64,000 nucleotides of DNA from Aurifilum marmelostoma. Lineage: Eukaryota > Ascomycota > Sordariomycetes > Diaporthales > Cryphonectriaceae. The stretch spans positions 1,736,001 to 1,800,000 of the forward strand of contig JAMXSV010000024.1 of the NCBI GenBank assembly GCA_027559495.1, written 5' to 3'. The translations under genes and the position numbers were made by a program. Every line of letters begins with the position of its first letter. The first letter of the stretch is position 1. The notes below the pieces were generated by a model that was given only the letters and a program-made list of their open reading frames with translations, did not search any database and was not told the origin of the DNA. This document shows positions 23,673 to 35,681 of this stretch, piece by piece.

Positions 23673-25231
23673 ATGAGCTTCCAACAAGAACCACCACAAG
23701 AACAACCCGACTCATCAACCGCACCGCCTGTAGAGGCGGCTGCTGCTGCTGCTGCTGCTGCTGCCGCTGCTGCTCCACCACCTCCTACTCCCCCTCCTCC
23801 TGCAGTCTCTTCGGCCCCTCCCGCTCAGGACCCTCCTGCTCAGACCACCGCCCCGGCAGCACCCGCTCCAGCAGCACGTGCTCCCACCCCCAAGGATGTA
23901 GCCCCTGCGCCCTTCTCGTGGCTCGAGCCTCATCCTCAGTTCGTCGTTGTGCTGGTCGGTCCTGAGGAGGTGCCCTTTGCTATTCAAAAAGATTTCCTCT
24001 GCGTCAAGTCAGCTTACTATCGGAAGCATTTTGCCAACCAGGGAGAGGATGATATAGAGTCCATCGTCCGGCTCACAGAAACCTCTGCGGATGTCTTTGG
24101 CTTTGCACAGCACTTTATGTACACAAACATGGTCTGTCCGGCCGATGCGCCCATGCCTTCGTATGAGGCCTTGGTGGGCGTCTGGAAGCTTGGTCACACT
24201 CTGGGGATTGACGGTCTCTGCGATCAGACACTCGAGGCCATGATGGATGTCCGGCAGGCGACGGAGCGCATCCCCGCCGCTCCCCTGCTGGTGCAGGTCT
24301 GGAAGGACACGCCAGAGGGGTCGTCCATGCGGAAGCTCCTCCTTGAGTGGGCTGCCGAGTACGTCCGATCCTCTGAGGGCAACGCCGAGTTTGCCAAGTC
24401 CCTGCCACAGGAGGTCCTCAGCGAGCTGGTGCTCGCTATGAGCAGGCCAGATGCCCTACCCCTCGTCCAGCTTGGTGGCGGCGGCGGCGGCGGCGGCGGC
24501 AGCAGCACCCCTGCCGCCTTCGCGCCGGTCCAGCAACAGCGCAAGATGGTGCACTACCTCGACCAGGAAGACGAGGAGGAGGCCGATGCATCTTTTCTGG
24601 TGGCCTCCAAGAAGCAGCGCCGCGCCGATATCTACCCCAACGGTGCTGTGGCCAAGGCTGCCGCTCGCAAGACCAAACCAGTACCCGTCGTCAAAGCTGC
24701 TGCTCGTCGTCGTTCCAATGTCGCTTCGAACGGCGAACCGCAGGAGTTCACCTCTGAGCAGAAGCTTCTGTTCTGCCAGGACCTGTTGGCGCGGATGCTC
24801 TCGGGACCAGGTACGTTACCAATAGCCCACTGGTCATCATCTATGTCTGGGCTGCTCAGTGAGTGCAATGTATGGGGGCTAATCAGTTCTGTCCGTTTTT
24901 CTTCTTCCTCCCCATAGGATTCTGGACCCGTCTGGTCGGTCCGTTCAAGGACCCAGTCGACCCACTCGTTGACAATGTCCCCGACTACTTTGAGAAGATT
25001 GCGAAGCCCATGGACCTGTCCACCATGAAGGCCAAGATGGATGCAAACGAGTATAACAGCGAGGAAGAGTTCCTGGCCGACATGACGCAGATCTTCACCA
25101 ACTGCAAGACCTACTGGAAGCCCACCGACACCATCTGGGCCCACTGCGAGAAGCTGGAAAAGACCTTCATGGACAAGTATTCGCAGATGAACAAATGGCT
25201 CCTTAAGATGGAGGGCGGCGACGAGCACTAG
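23673..25231 (+). CDS. BTB/POZ-like and bromodomain fusion protein
   Basis: Probable nuclear acetyl-lysine reader with a protein-interaction domain. Exons 23673-24810 and 24918-25231 (107-nt intron); 483 aa. Residues 1-85 are low complexity: an Ala run encoded by GCT/GCC repeats, then Pro/Ala. Residues about 90-240 look like a BTB/POZ domain: FVVVLVGPEEVPFAIQKDFL, then SAYYRKHF, LTETSADVFGFAQHFMYT and EALVGVWKLGHTLGI, the order seen in fungal BTB proteins. A Gly run, an acidic stretch and basic patches (KKQRR, KAAARRRS) follow. The C-terminal 110 residues are a bromodomain: FKDPVDPLVDNVPDYFEKIA, then KPMDLSTMKAKM, the conserved Asn in IFTNCKTYW and a final amphipathic helix. The intron lies at the start of the bromodomain. 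The bromodomain is certain; the BTB call is likely. Partners and targets are unknown. Confidence 0.88.
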
Positions 25232-28200
25232 CGGCCCTCGCTATCAACTCCTGACCGTTCGGTGTCCGTGGTTGACGCAACAGGTGATGATGATCTATTG
25301 TCCACCTGCTCCACCATCAACCAGCAGAAGGCCTCTAGAGAGGGAGGCCAGGACCTTGCTCCACGCAGGCCTTGCATCATGAGCTGGCTATCCGAAGGAA
25401 CCTGTAATAACAGCACCAAACATCCCGAACGTCCAAAAAAGCAACACGATATAGCTGCAGGACAAGACAATGTCGAGTGTGCTTTCCAAGGCACTCTCCC
25501 GCAGCCTCCGTTGAGAACGACAGGCCCACCATATGGTGGAAATGGGTCCAGGACATGTCCGGACGACGAATATAAACCCCCCGCGTCGAAGAAGGCCACG
25601 ACAGATTCCAGATCCCTTGGACACAAGGGAGAGACTCCCACAACCCACCGTCGTCTAACGCGCCTCACTGCGAGGCTCACCAACACGAAACCAAAGGTCA
25701 GGATGGCGACGGATTAGCACTCTGACGACGTCTGGTTCTTTGGACCAAGACGCAAGTGATTAATCATATCCATCAAGATTTCTCTGCTTAGCAGATGCAG
25801 CAAGATTGAGATAATGTTTTTTTTTTTTTTTCTCTCCTCTTTCCTCCCGAGAGGGTGCGTGGTCTCGGGGATGCTGCGGGGGGAACTGCTCAGGAGCAAT
25901 TTTTGCGCTCGTCCTCCTCCTTTTTTTTCTCTTGCGTGTTCTTATTTCTTGTCTCAATTTCTATCTTCTTGTTCGGCTGTACTTACTATTTTCGATAGTG
26001 ACCCCAGAGCCAGGTGCGGCGTGGTCTTGGTTCTTTGACCAGAATGCGTGTCATTCCGATCAATAGCGTAATTTATAGGACTTTCCAACCCAGCCCATAT
26101 CCATGATTTTTTCTTTTCTTTTTGATTTCTACTACGTGCCAGCTCAAGGACCAAGGTAGGTGACCGCCGTCTCAATTTTTTTACGACTCTTTTCATCATC
26201 ATCACGGAGACGGATCTATATTCGCTGTCTCTCTGTGTCGTTATGGTCCCATTTGTTGAGCGTGGCGTCCAAGCCATACTACTTACGGCCTCTTCTCGGG
26301 GAGACTACTAGGTATTGGCCTTCCTGCCAAGGCCTGCCAGCGCCAAAACAGAAGAAACATGGGGAAGAGACGAGGTTCAAGGGGAAAGAGAAAGTTTAAA
26401 AGAAGATTTAACAAAAAAAAAAAAAAAACGCCATCCCATGCGGCTCATTTATCGGGGGCCTGACTAGTGTGCTGCTGCAATGACTAACAGACAGACAGAT
26501 ACACAGGCAGGGCTTTACCTATGTATGATACCAGTATGTGCCGTACAGGGCTCATGTCCTTCTTTTTAATGTTCTGTGCTTACACAGATCGACAGATTGA
26601 TTCTCTTCATACTCGGCAATTTGTATCCACTTGATCCCCTTTTTTAATGTCCAAGTAGATCCTGGTTGTGTGGGGGAGAGGCTGTTAGAGAAGAAGAGGG
26701 GGGGGGGGGGGCGAGAGATTGGCGGCATTATCTCCATCATGGCATGCTAACACGGTAGAAAAGTGGGGGGGGGGCCTTTGGATGGAGCTGGGGAAGGCCA
26801 TGGTCGGTCAGGCACGGCTCAAGTCAGGTGAACGCGCGTTTCAAAAGAAAAGAAATGAAATGAAGTGAGGAGAGAGACAGAGAGGCTTCTTCAGAAGCGA
26901 GCATAACCAGCAGCATCATCATGTCGGAGGCGATGACTCGCAGGACGCCGCCACGTCTGCGCGTGATTTCCTCGTGGCGCGGCGGCGGGCTAAGGCTTAA
27001 ACGAGAGGGAATGGGGGAAAGGAGGGGGGGGTCCCGGCCCAGCTTGGAGGGGGAAGTGGACACCTTGACCGGCCGTCTGTCGTCCGCTGAAGAAGCAGCG
27101 AGAGAGGGAGAGAGAGAGGGAAGGAGAGCAAAGAAAAGAAGATGGTCTGGGTTTTGGAGAGAGAGAGGGGGGGGGGGGGCAATGGACTGGTTTGGGACTG
27201 TTTCCCCGTGGGGTTGCTTGGTTGCTGGATCCTTTTTTTTTTGTGGTCCGCTTTTGCCCCAGGCCGGAGGAGGTGGAGGAGGAGGAGGGCGTGGGGCGGA
27301 GCTTGGGTTCTGGACCGTCTGGGGATGAATACCCCGAGAGGGAGAGAGGGAAGGAGAGAGTGGGTACAGTACGCCTGTGTCATGTCCATCATCATGTTCT
27401 TGTCACATGACAGGAGAAGTTTCTCCCCGATCCTGGAGCAGGCAGTGTGGTTTGATTGCCTGCTTTCAAGTCTGTCTTTCACAAAAAGACGGTGTTCTAT
27501 TGGGTAGTTTCTTCCAACTCCATGAGCTGCGATCTATCAATGCACGCCCACAAGACGCAACCCACACCCACAAGACACACAGGAGCCGTCCCACTCTACC
27601 TCTGCTTCTTCTCCTGCCTCCTACCGCGCCCAGGGCCTGCCCTGACCCTCCTGACCCTCTCTGTGGATGATTTCCTCCGTGCCAAGCCAATCCCCACGAG
27701 CAGGACAGTTAAGTCGGCAGCAGGTCCCGACACGTCGGTCAAACCACCACCCTTGGCCCCGGTGTGGCGCCCTCATGATGATCGTGATAACTGTCGCTCA
27801 AATGTGCGGCGAGTTTTCCCCAGATCTCGGCCGCGCCAAGCAAACCACAAACCTGGGGGACCCCATGGAGCGAGCGCACACACACACACACACACAACAT
27901 CGGTTAAGATAAAAAAAAAATTTAGATCCCAAGTGGTGGTGACCTTTCAGCTCCTTCTCTAGCGCGCAGTCTGGTCGCCGCCGGGCAAGGCGGCAGGGCC
28001 GTGGCCGGGCTGGCGCTTGCCTTGCGCACTAGACGGCACTTGATTTTGGCCTTTTTTTCCCCCTTCTTCCCCGTCAGTTCAGTTCTCCTTCTCTCTACCA
28101 TTAGCAGCAGGTTGAAGACCAATCTTGCAGGAGAGGACGGTCCCGGTATGCAGGCACGGCTACCGCCGTTTTTTTTTTTTTTTCTTCTTTTCTTTTGTTT

Positions 28201-28844
28201 GTTTGCTTCGTTCACCTACCCTTGCCTGTGTGGGCCGTGCGACCGCTGGGATATACCAGATCCGTCGCAAAACAGGTCGAGGCTGGCGAGGCGGGCTCAC
28301 ATGCCCAAAGAGGCCTGGTCGGTCTGGGCCCCGTCTTGTTAGATACCACGTTGGGATAGAAGGGGAAGAACCACAAGGCCGCCGGCGTTCTTTTTTTTTT
28401 TTTTTTTTTTTTTTTTCGACTCAGGCTAGCGGCGAGCCTGGCTGGAGTTTAAAACTGACGCCAAGATCCCACCCCCAAGTTAAGTAACAGGCTGCATGGT
28501 AAGTATGTATTATGATGGCAACACACGGAATGGGCGAGGGACTAGGTTTTGGAGCTTGGGGTTGGTCCATGGATGGACGACGGAGGGGCCTAGGTTGGCT
28601 GCAGGGGTTGCGCGTGCTAAGTATCGTGGGGTTGAAGCCTCGACGAGACCCGCTTCACGCTTGGCCAGACGGATTCATGGGGAGAGGGGGGGGGGGGGGG
28701 AAGGGGTTGGACTGGGGTTTGATGCCTCAACCCATACATGGCCCATGAGATGTGTCGAGTATATAATAAGACCATGTGGGATGGCCACTCTCGACGACAA
28801 TGATGCAGATCGTCTCATCATCACTTTTGAGTGAACCTCATCCT

Positions 28845-28895
<51 letters not shown>

Positions 28896-29016
28896 TGAGG
28901 CTTCACGAGGTCAACTCGCTTGACCCTCCCTTCTCCTTTTCTCCTTTTCTTCTTTTCTTTCCCCCATCCCAATACGCCCTCCTCGAGCAGGAGAAGCTCC
29001 AAAAAAACATATCAAG
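25232..29016. other. Long gene-poor interval
   Basis: About 3.8 kb with no gene I can support. It carries poly-A/T runs near 25816, 26410 and 28392, G runs near 26699 and 28686, a short (CA)n near 27878 and the (CT)n tract before the transporter. Open frames here come from low-complexity sequence. Confidence 0.5.
28849..28892. repeat. (CT)22 microsatellite in the transporter promoter
   Basis: A run of about 44 bases of alternating C and T, 125 bases upstream of the MFS transporter ATG, followed by more C/T-rich leader. CT boxes in this position are common near transcription starts in filamentous fungi. Confidence 0.9.
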
Positions 29017-30567
29017 ATGTTTGGCAGAAACGAGGAGCCCACTCCTCAGGAGATCCATGAGCAGCACCAGCCGTCCAACACCGAGGTCAACACGCACAAC
29101 AAGAATGTCTCGAACCGCGGCCTCACGGGCGCTTCTGCCCTCACCGTCAGGCAGTCCATCCTGCCCATCACCCTCGTCACCATCCTCTTCTTCCTGTGGG
29201 GCTTCGCCTATGGACTGCTGGACGTCCTGAACGCAAAGTTCCAGACGGCACTCAACATCACGGCCGCCAAGGCAGGCGGTAAGTTGCTACTACTACACTG
29301 CCTGCTTGAGACTTCCAGCAGCTAATCATCTTTTCTCTCAATAATAATAGGCCTCCAGGCTGCCTACTTTGGCGCATACCTCATCGGCCCCCCCACGTAC
29401 TCGGGCTGGCTGGTGCGCAAGTTTGGCTACAGGTGGACCTTCATCGCGGGCCTGTGCATCTACGGCGTCGGCGCCCTCATGTTCTGGCCCTCGGCGGTCA
29501 AGCGGTCCTTTGGCGGCTTCTGCGGCAGCCTGTTCATCGTCGGCAGCGGCCTCAGCACCCTCGAGACCTCGGCCAACCCCTTCATCGCCACCTGCGGCCC
29601 GCCCCGCCTGTCAGAGTTCCGCCTCGAGCTGTCGCAGTCCTTCCAGGCCATCGGCTCCGTCATGGCCCCGCTGCTCGCCTCGCGCGTCTTCTTCAGCAAC
29701 ACAGACCCCAGCGACATCTCCAAGGTCCAGTGGACCTACCTCGGCATCGCCGCCTTCGTCTTCCTGCTGGCCGTCGTCTTCTTCTTCTCGCCCATCCCCG
29801 AGGTCACCGACGCCGACATGGAGCTGCAGGCCGAGCAGTCCGCCGGCCTGACCGGCTACGAGGACAAGCCCATGTCCAAGCGGTACAAGCTGTGGTTCGG
29901 CGTCGCCGCGCAGTTCTGTTATGTTGGGGCACAAGTCGGTGTCGCGGCGAATTTTATTTCCTATTCCGAGGAGTCGGCCGGCATCACCTCGGCCCAGGCC
30001 AGCGACCGCTATGCCATCGCGCAGGGCCTCTTCGCCATCGGGCGTTTCGCGGCCGCCGGCATGATGATGTACATCAAGCCGCGCCTGGTGCTGATGGTGT
30101 TCATGTCGGCCATCATGGTCTTCATCGCGCTGTCGATGGGCATCTACGGCGAGGGCGGCGTGGCGGTCCTCAGCCTGGTGCTCTTCTTCGAGTCGTGCGT
30201 GTTCCCCACCATCTTCACCCTGTCGATCCGCGGCCTGGGCCGGCACACCAAGCGCGGCAGCTCCTTTGTGGTGGCGGCCGTGTCGGGCGGCGCCCTCTTC
30301 CCCTCGCTCACGGGCCTGGTGGCCGACCACAAGAGCTACCACGTCGCCATGTGCGTGCCCCTGGTCGGCTTCTTCGTGTCCTTTGTCTACCCCATCTTCC
30401 TCAACACCGTCTACAAGAAGGAGCTCGACGGCTACCGCGAGTCCCAGATCGGCTACCTGGACGAGAACGGCAACACCATCGGCAACGCGGCCGGCAAGGA
30501 CGCCCAGGGGGGCAGCATCGAGGCTACCGAGAAGGTGGCCTACAGGACGGAGCACCTCGAGGCCTAG
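29017..30567 (+). CDS. MFS sugar transporter, FucP-like
   Basis: Major facilitator membrane protein of the fucose/galactose:H+ symporter (FucP/GluP) type, predicted at the plasma membrane. Exons 29017-29278 and 29351-30567 (72-nt intron); 492 aa. A hydrophilic N-terminus of about 45 residues precedes the first membrane helix ILPITLVTILFFLWGFAYGL, followed by DVLNAKFQTALNI and GGLQAAYFGAYLIGP, the FucP signature region. About 12 membrane segments can be counted, with a central cytoplasmic loop around EDKPMSKRYKLWFG. STLETSANPFI and FPTIFTLSIRGLGRHTKRGS also match this family. The substrate cannot be read from sequence; L-fucose, galactose and glucose are known for relatives. Neighbours give no hint of a sugar-use cluster. 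Confidence 0.9.
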
Positions 30568-31942
30568 AGTCTATATTTATGGGGGGTTCCGGCGTGTTGC
30601 TCATGATGGGCTTTTTTTTTTTTTAAAACCTCTCATGTTGTTTTGCTTTTTTTTTCCACACAGTAACTTTGGGACGGAGTTGTGTGTAGTTGGGGGGGGG
30701 GACCTCTGCAAGGGCTTTGGATCATCTAAACCGGGATTGCATTTTTCCTTTTTGTCGGTTGGATTTGGTGGAGGTGGTGTGAATATATACCCAATCATAT
30801 ATATATATGAGATGATGAATGAGATCAAAATATCAAGTCTTGATACTGTCAGTGTTTTATTCTTGTAGGGCTTGGGATGGTGGGTGAGATGTGTGTGACT
30901 GTGGTGTGAATAGATGGATGTGGTTTTGGACCTGGGACTGAGCTGAGCTGGGCACTCTGTTGTGTGAGGGGGGGGGGGGGGGCGGGGGGATTTTCATGCC
31001 TCTGCCAATACTTGATGACATAAATGAAGCCCAGGATGAACAGCTGCTTGAGTTCTTTAAGAGGTACATCCTCGGGTTCACAGACATGGAAGACGTCCAA
31101 CTCGTGACTAATCATCTTGAGCACAAGGCTGTCCACTGGGACTTGACAGCATCACAAGGCAGATTGGACTATCTCGTTGGATTGGCACTTGAAACTGCAA
31201 GGAGAACCGAAGGATTGAAAGGTTAGGAATATGGAGGAAGTTCTGGAAAGCCGAGGAGATATATTGAGAGTGTAAAGTGTGCCAAAACAAAGGTCTCTAC
31301 AGATATCTTGTCATGAGATGAGTCTCAACGAGTGGCAGTCTCCTATGCCATCCAGTATTCTCATGATTATTTACAATACATTCATTCAATGGCATCCATG
31401 GGTCCTCAATACCTGTTTGAAGTAGTAGGTGTTTGAATGGCCTGTCAAGGCAGTGAATAGCTTCACCAATGCTTGACTTTGGAACAGGCTTGTTGCTGAG
31501 CATGGCGCTTCTTGATGAGGTAAAACACAAAAGTCGGTATGTACACAAGTACAGCAGTGTGCAGACAGGCAGTATGCCTTGCAATTAGGCAATCAAAAGC
31601 AAGTGGTGCTCATGATGAATGCATGTGAAATCAAAGTGAAGACTTGAGACATTGAAGACGACTCACTTCAGCAAGGCCCAAGTATTGTGGTGACCCAGCC
31701 AGGCCCAGCGTGTCTAGCACCCCAGACAGCGGCCCAACCCGCTGATAACCCCCCTCCACAGGCGTGACAGGCAGGACAGGGTACCCTTATCAGCACTATC
31801 AGCCCTGTAGCTCTCTGACCGCCCGGCAGAAATCCACTAAAGGGACCCCCCCCCCTCGACATGGTATGGCAGCAGCCTTAAAAAAAAAAAAAAAAGATTG
31901 GAATTCTGCCGCTTCATCGTCACTCCAGACAGGTCTTCCCAC
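30568..31942. other. Intergenic with one small open frame
   Basis: 3' flank of the transporter, with G runs near 30691 and 30969, an AT dinucleotide patch near 30800, and the TRM1 leader. A 76-codon open frame lies inside (separate entry). Nothing else is supported. Confidence 0.5.
30996..31226 (+). CDS. Small ORF, 76 aa, uncertain
   Basis: An ATG-initiated frame in the gap between the transporter and TRM1. Its composition is protein-like rather than repeat-derived: MPLPILDDINEAQDEQLLEF, then EDVQLVTNHLEHKAVHWD and LVGLALETARRTEG, acidic and predicted helical. I recognise no family. It follows directly on a G-rich run. It could be a short lineage-specific protein or chance; there is no splice, promoter or conservation evidence. 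Confidence 0.2.
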   Translation: MPLPILDDINEAQDEQLLEFFKRYILGFTDMEDVQLVTNHLEHKAVHWDLTASQGRLDYLVGLALETARRTEGLKG

Positions 31943-34092
31943 ATGCATCTGCGCCTGACGTGGTCAATTCGAAGACTACGGGCAGGACGCGCCATCCCAT
32001 CCTCGACGACGAGCATCCTCTCCCTCCTCCGACAGATACACACAATGGCGGACGAGGCCAGGGACATCGACGCGGCCCCCGCGGCGGGGCAGAAGATCAC
32101 CCACGACGGCAAGACATACACAACCGTGCAGGAGGGCCGCGGATATATCCTCGTCCCCGACACCACCGGGCCAGAGGAGGATGGGGCCGGCGGCAAGAAG
32201 AAGCAGCAGCAACAGCAGCAGCAGGTGGTCAATAATGCCGGTGTCGTGCAGCAGGTCTTCTACAACCCTATCCAGCAGTTCAACCGCGACCTGACCGTCC
32301 TCGCGATCAAGGCCTACGGCGAGGAGGTGGTCGAGAGGAGGAGGTCACGCCTGGAGAAGAACATACAAAAGGCTGCTGGCAAGAGGAAGAGGGCAGAGGA
32401 GAAGAAGGCTGTGGCAGGTGCTGCTGGGGTCGAGAGTGTGCCAGCTCCCCCACAGGCGACGGTGCCAACAAGAGGAAACGAGACGAAAATGGCGACGACG
32501 GTGAGGCGGACGAAGGGTCCAACAAAGCTGCCAGGCCTGACGAGGTCACCTCACCACAAGAATCCCGGGCCAACGCCGAGGCGGCAGCAGCAGGATGCCA
32601 GGCCGGCGAGACAAATGAGGCTGCTGCTGTGGGGGAGGACGGCGAGCCCAGGGCCGACCGGTCCCTGCCGCGCTTCACCATCCTCGACGCCCTCTCTGCC
32701 ACGGGCCTGCGCGCGCTGAGGTATGCGCAGGAGATCCCCTTCGTGTCCAAGATTACCTCCAACGACCTGGATCCTTCTGCGGCAGAGGCCATCTCGCGCA
32801 ACGTGCGGCACAACAAGCTGCAGAAGACCATCGAGGTCACCCGGGGCAACGCCATCGCACACATGTACAACAAGGTCGCCGCGCACATGGCGCTGAGCGA
32901 TCGGGACAGGGCAAGAGGCAGGACGGAGAAGTACGACGTGGTCGACCTGGACCCCTACGGCACGGCTGCGACGTTCTTCGACGCGGCGGTGCAGGCGGTG
33001 CGCGACGACGGGGGCCTGCTCTGCGTGACCTGTACCGACGCCGGCGTCTGGGCCTCCAACGGGTACCCCGAGAAGTGCTTTTCCCTGTACGGCGGCGTCC
33101 CCGTCAAGGGCTACCAGTCACACGAGGCCGGGCTGCGGCTGATCCTGCACGGCATCGCCAGCTCGGCGGCCCGCTACGGGCTCACCATCGACCCGCTCCT
33201 GTCGCTGTCGATTGACTTCTACGCGCGGGTGTTTGTCAAGGTGACCAGGTCGCCGGCGGCCGTCAAGTTTGCGGCCGGCAAGACCATGATGGTGTACAAC
33301 TGCGACTCGGGCTGCGGGGCCTGGACGACGCAGCTGCTGCTCAAGAACAGGTCCTGCGCGAACCAGAAGGGGTCAGGCACCTTCTACAAGCACCAGTTCA
33401 TCCAGGCGCCGACGGCGGGCGAGAACTGCGGGCACTGCGGGTTCAAGACACACCTGGCGGGGCCCATGTACGCCGGCCGGATCCACGACCCCGACTTCAT
33501 CCGGCGCATCCTCGACAGGCTTCCGGACGCGGACAAGGCCGTCTACGGCACCACCGACAGGATCAAGGGCATGCTGACGACGGCGCTGGAGGAGCACCTC
33601 GACGAGGCCGACCCGAGCCTGCGGCCCGAGACCCGAGAGCAAAAGTACGCCGAGGTCGAGCCGTACCCGTTCTTCTTCATGCCGACGCAGCTCGCCAAGA
33701 CGGTGCACTGCGCGACGCCGAGCGAGGACGCCCTCCGGGGCGCGCTGCGGGGGCTGGGCTACCGGGTCACGCGCAGCCACTGCAAGCCGGGCAGCATCAA
33801 GACGGACGCGCCGTTCCGGGTGCTCTGGCACATCATGCGCGAGTGGGTCCGGCAGAAGGCACCGATCAAGGCAGACGGCGTCAAGCAGGGCTCGCCCGGG
33901 TGGCAGATCCTGAAGCTGGGCCAACAGCACCAAGAGGCAAAGGAGACGGAGGAGGGTGACGGGGCAGAGGAGAAGCCTGTGGAGGTTGTGTTTGACGAGA
34001 AACTGGGGCGGGAGCAGAACAGGGAGAGGCTTGTGAGGTACCAGATGAACCCGAGGGAGAACTGGGGGCCTATGAACCGTGCACGCGGTTAG
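31943..34092 (+). CDS. TRM1: tRNA (guanine26-N2)-dimethyltransferase Trm1 (homopolymer frameshift)
   Basis: SAM-dependent enzyme making N2,N2-dimethylguanosine at tRNA position 26. The ATG at 32045 (A at -3, G at +4) gives a nuclear/cytosolic form; the in-frame ATG at 31943 has a weak context (C at -3) and adds 34 residues rich in R, S and L like a mitochondrial presequence. Yeast Trm1 likewise serves both compartments. Conserved blocks: VFYNPIQQFNRDLTVLAIKA, ILDALSATGLRALRYA (SAM site), ITSNDLDPSAAEAI, VVDLDPYGTA (catalytic DPYG), CVTCTDAG, GGVPVKGYQSHE and CGHCGFKTHLAGPMY. A poly-Gln run follows the N-terminal part. The frame changes between 32418 and 32460; one extra C in the C5 run at 32447-32451 gives a continuous 682-aa protein (from 32045). 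The only GT-AG alternative I see is 38 nt, too short for a normal intron. Confidence 0.93.
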
Positions 34093-34393
34093 GAGATGTG
34101 CGTCTTCTTTCGCAGGAAGGGAGTGTTATTTGGATGGTGATGAGTATTCAGAGGAGTTCTGCTCATGGAGTCCTTCTCATGGTGCTGGTGCTGCTGCGGC
34201 ACAGCTGGAATGTTTTGATGCCCACAGCGGCCAATGCAGGAGGAGGGTCTGCTCCTACAAATATTATTATTTATTCCGACCAGTGCTCAGCGCCTATAGT
34301 ACTGTACTACTAAAAAAAAGTGCCCCACCCACACCTCTTTTTGTCATCAACAAGTGATGCACAGCAACCAGGTTTCTGAACCTGTCGTCTTAC

Positions 34394-34432
<39 letters not shown>

Positions 34433-34551
34433 ACTCAGCCAACCTGTCTATCTGTGCAAGATTATAGAGTACAATAGACAAGATTATCAATCTCTTGTTT
34501 GTGAGAAGACAAAAAGGAGTCATTCCGTCCACAATCGGGCCCAAAATTGCA
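34093..34551. other. Intergenic TRM1 to lipid-kinase gene
   Basis: Short same-strand spacer containing a (CA)n microsatellite at 34395-34427. It must hold the TRM1 3' end and the promoter of the next gene. No further gene is seen. Confidence 0.6.
34395..34427. repeat. (AC)n microsatellite
   Basis: About 33 bases of uninterrupted AC dinucleotide, 125 bases upstream of the ATG at 34552. Confidence 0.9.
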
Positions 34552-35649
34552 ATGACTTTGACGGTCTCTCAGGACGCTGTGTCGGCGCTGGACCCGACGA
34601 TTATCCCGGGAGACGCGGCCCACCTTATCAGCCACGACACCAACGAGCTCGTCCTAAAGGAGCACGGCGAGCAGGGCCAGCCAAGAAGGATAAAGACACA
34701 AGAGATCATCCTCGTGGCAGAGGTCCAATCTGGAGGCTACGCGATCCTCACCCTCAGCGAAGAAGAAGAAGAAGAAGAAGCAGCACAGCCAGCAGACAAG
34801 GAGGAGGAAGACGAAAAACAGCCCTTCCGCTTATCGTCCTTCCTGGTCCCGACTCTTCCGCAGGAACTGATCGACCGGTATGTCTTGCCGGATCTCCCCG
34901 CCTTCTTGAGGGATGCGTCGAGCCTGGACGTCATCGTGTCGGTGCGGTCCGGGACAGGTCTCGCGCACAAGTTCTACGATGGTGTCCTGCGGCCTCTGCT
35001 CGGGGTCCTGGGGCTGAAGGGCGAAGGCGGCGCGGGAGAGGCTCGGCTGTACCGCGTGACCGTGACGCGGGACGCCAACACCGTCAGGGACTTTGCGAGG
35101 GAGAACTGGGGCCCCGGCGCAGAGCGCAGCGGCAGCAGCGGCAGCAAGACGGTCATCCTCCTGTCGGGCGACGGCGGCGTGGTCGACCTCCTGAACGGCG
35201 GCGGCGGCACGACCCCCTCTCCTCCTAACCCCGCCGCTCCTCTGCCCACCGTGGCCCTCATCCCCCTCGGCACAGGCAACGCCCTCTTCCACTCCCTGCA
35301 CAAGCCCCACTACACCACTACAGACACAGCAGCACCACCACCTCCACCGCCATCCCACCTCGTCCTCGCCCTGCGCGCACTCCTCCGGGGCCGCGCCGCG
35401 CCTCTCCCGACCTTCACGGCGTCCTTCTCCCCCGGCGCGCGCCTGATGAGCGGCGACGAGCCCGCCGAGCCCGTGGACCACCTCGTGGGCGCCATCGTGG
35501 CCAGCTACGGGTTCCACGCCCAGCTGGTGTGGGAGAGCGACACGCCCGCGTACAGGCGGCACGGGGCGAGGCGGTTCGGCATGGTGGCGCAGGAGCTGCT
35601 GGGCAACCTGCACGGGTACGACGCCGAGGTGGTGGTGGTGGTCACGGCG

Positions 35650-35681
<32 letters not shown>

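Noticed and set aside
32418..32455. GT-AG interval that would splice the two TRM1 frames together
   Set aside because: At 38 nt with no branch-site match it is too short for a fungal intron; a one-base C-run error explains the shift better.
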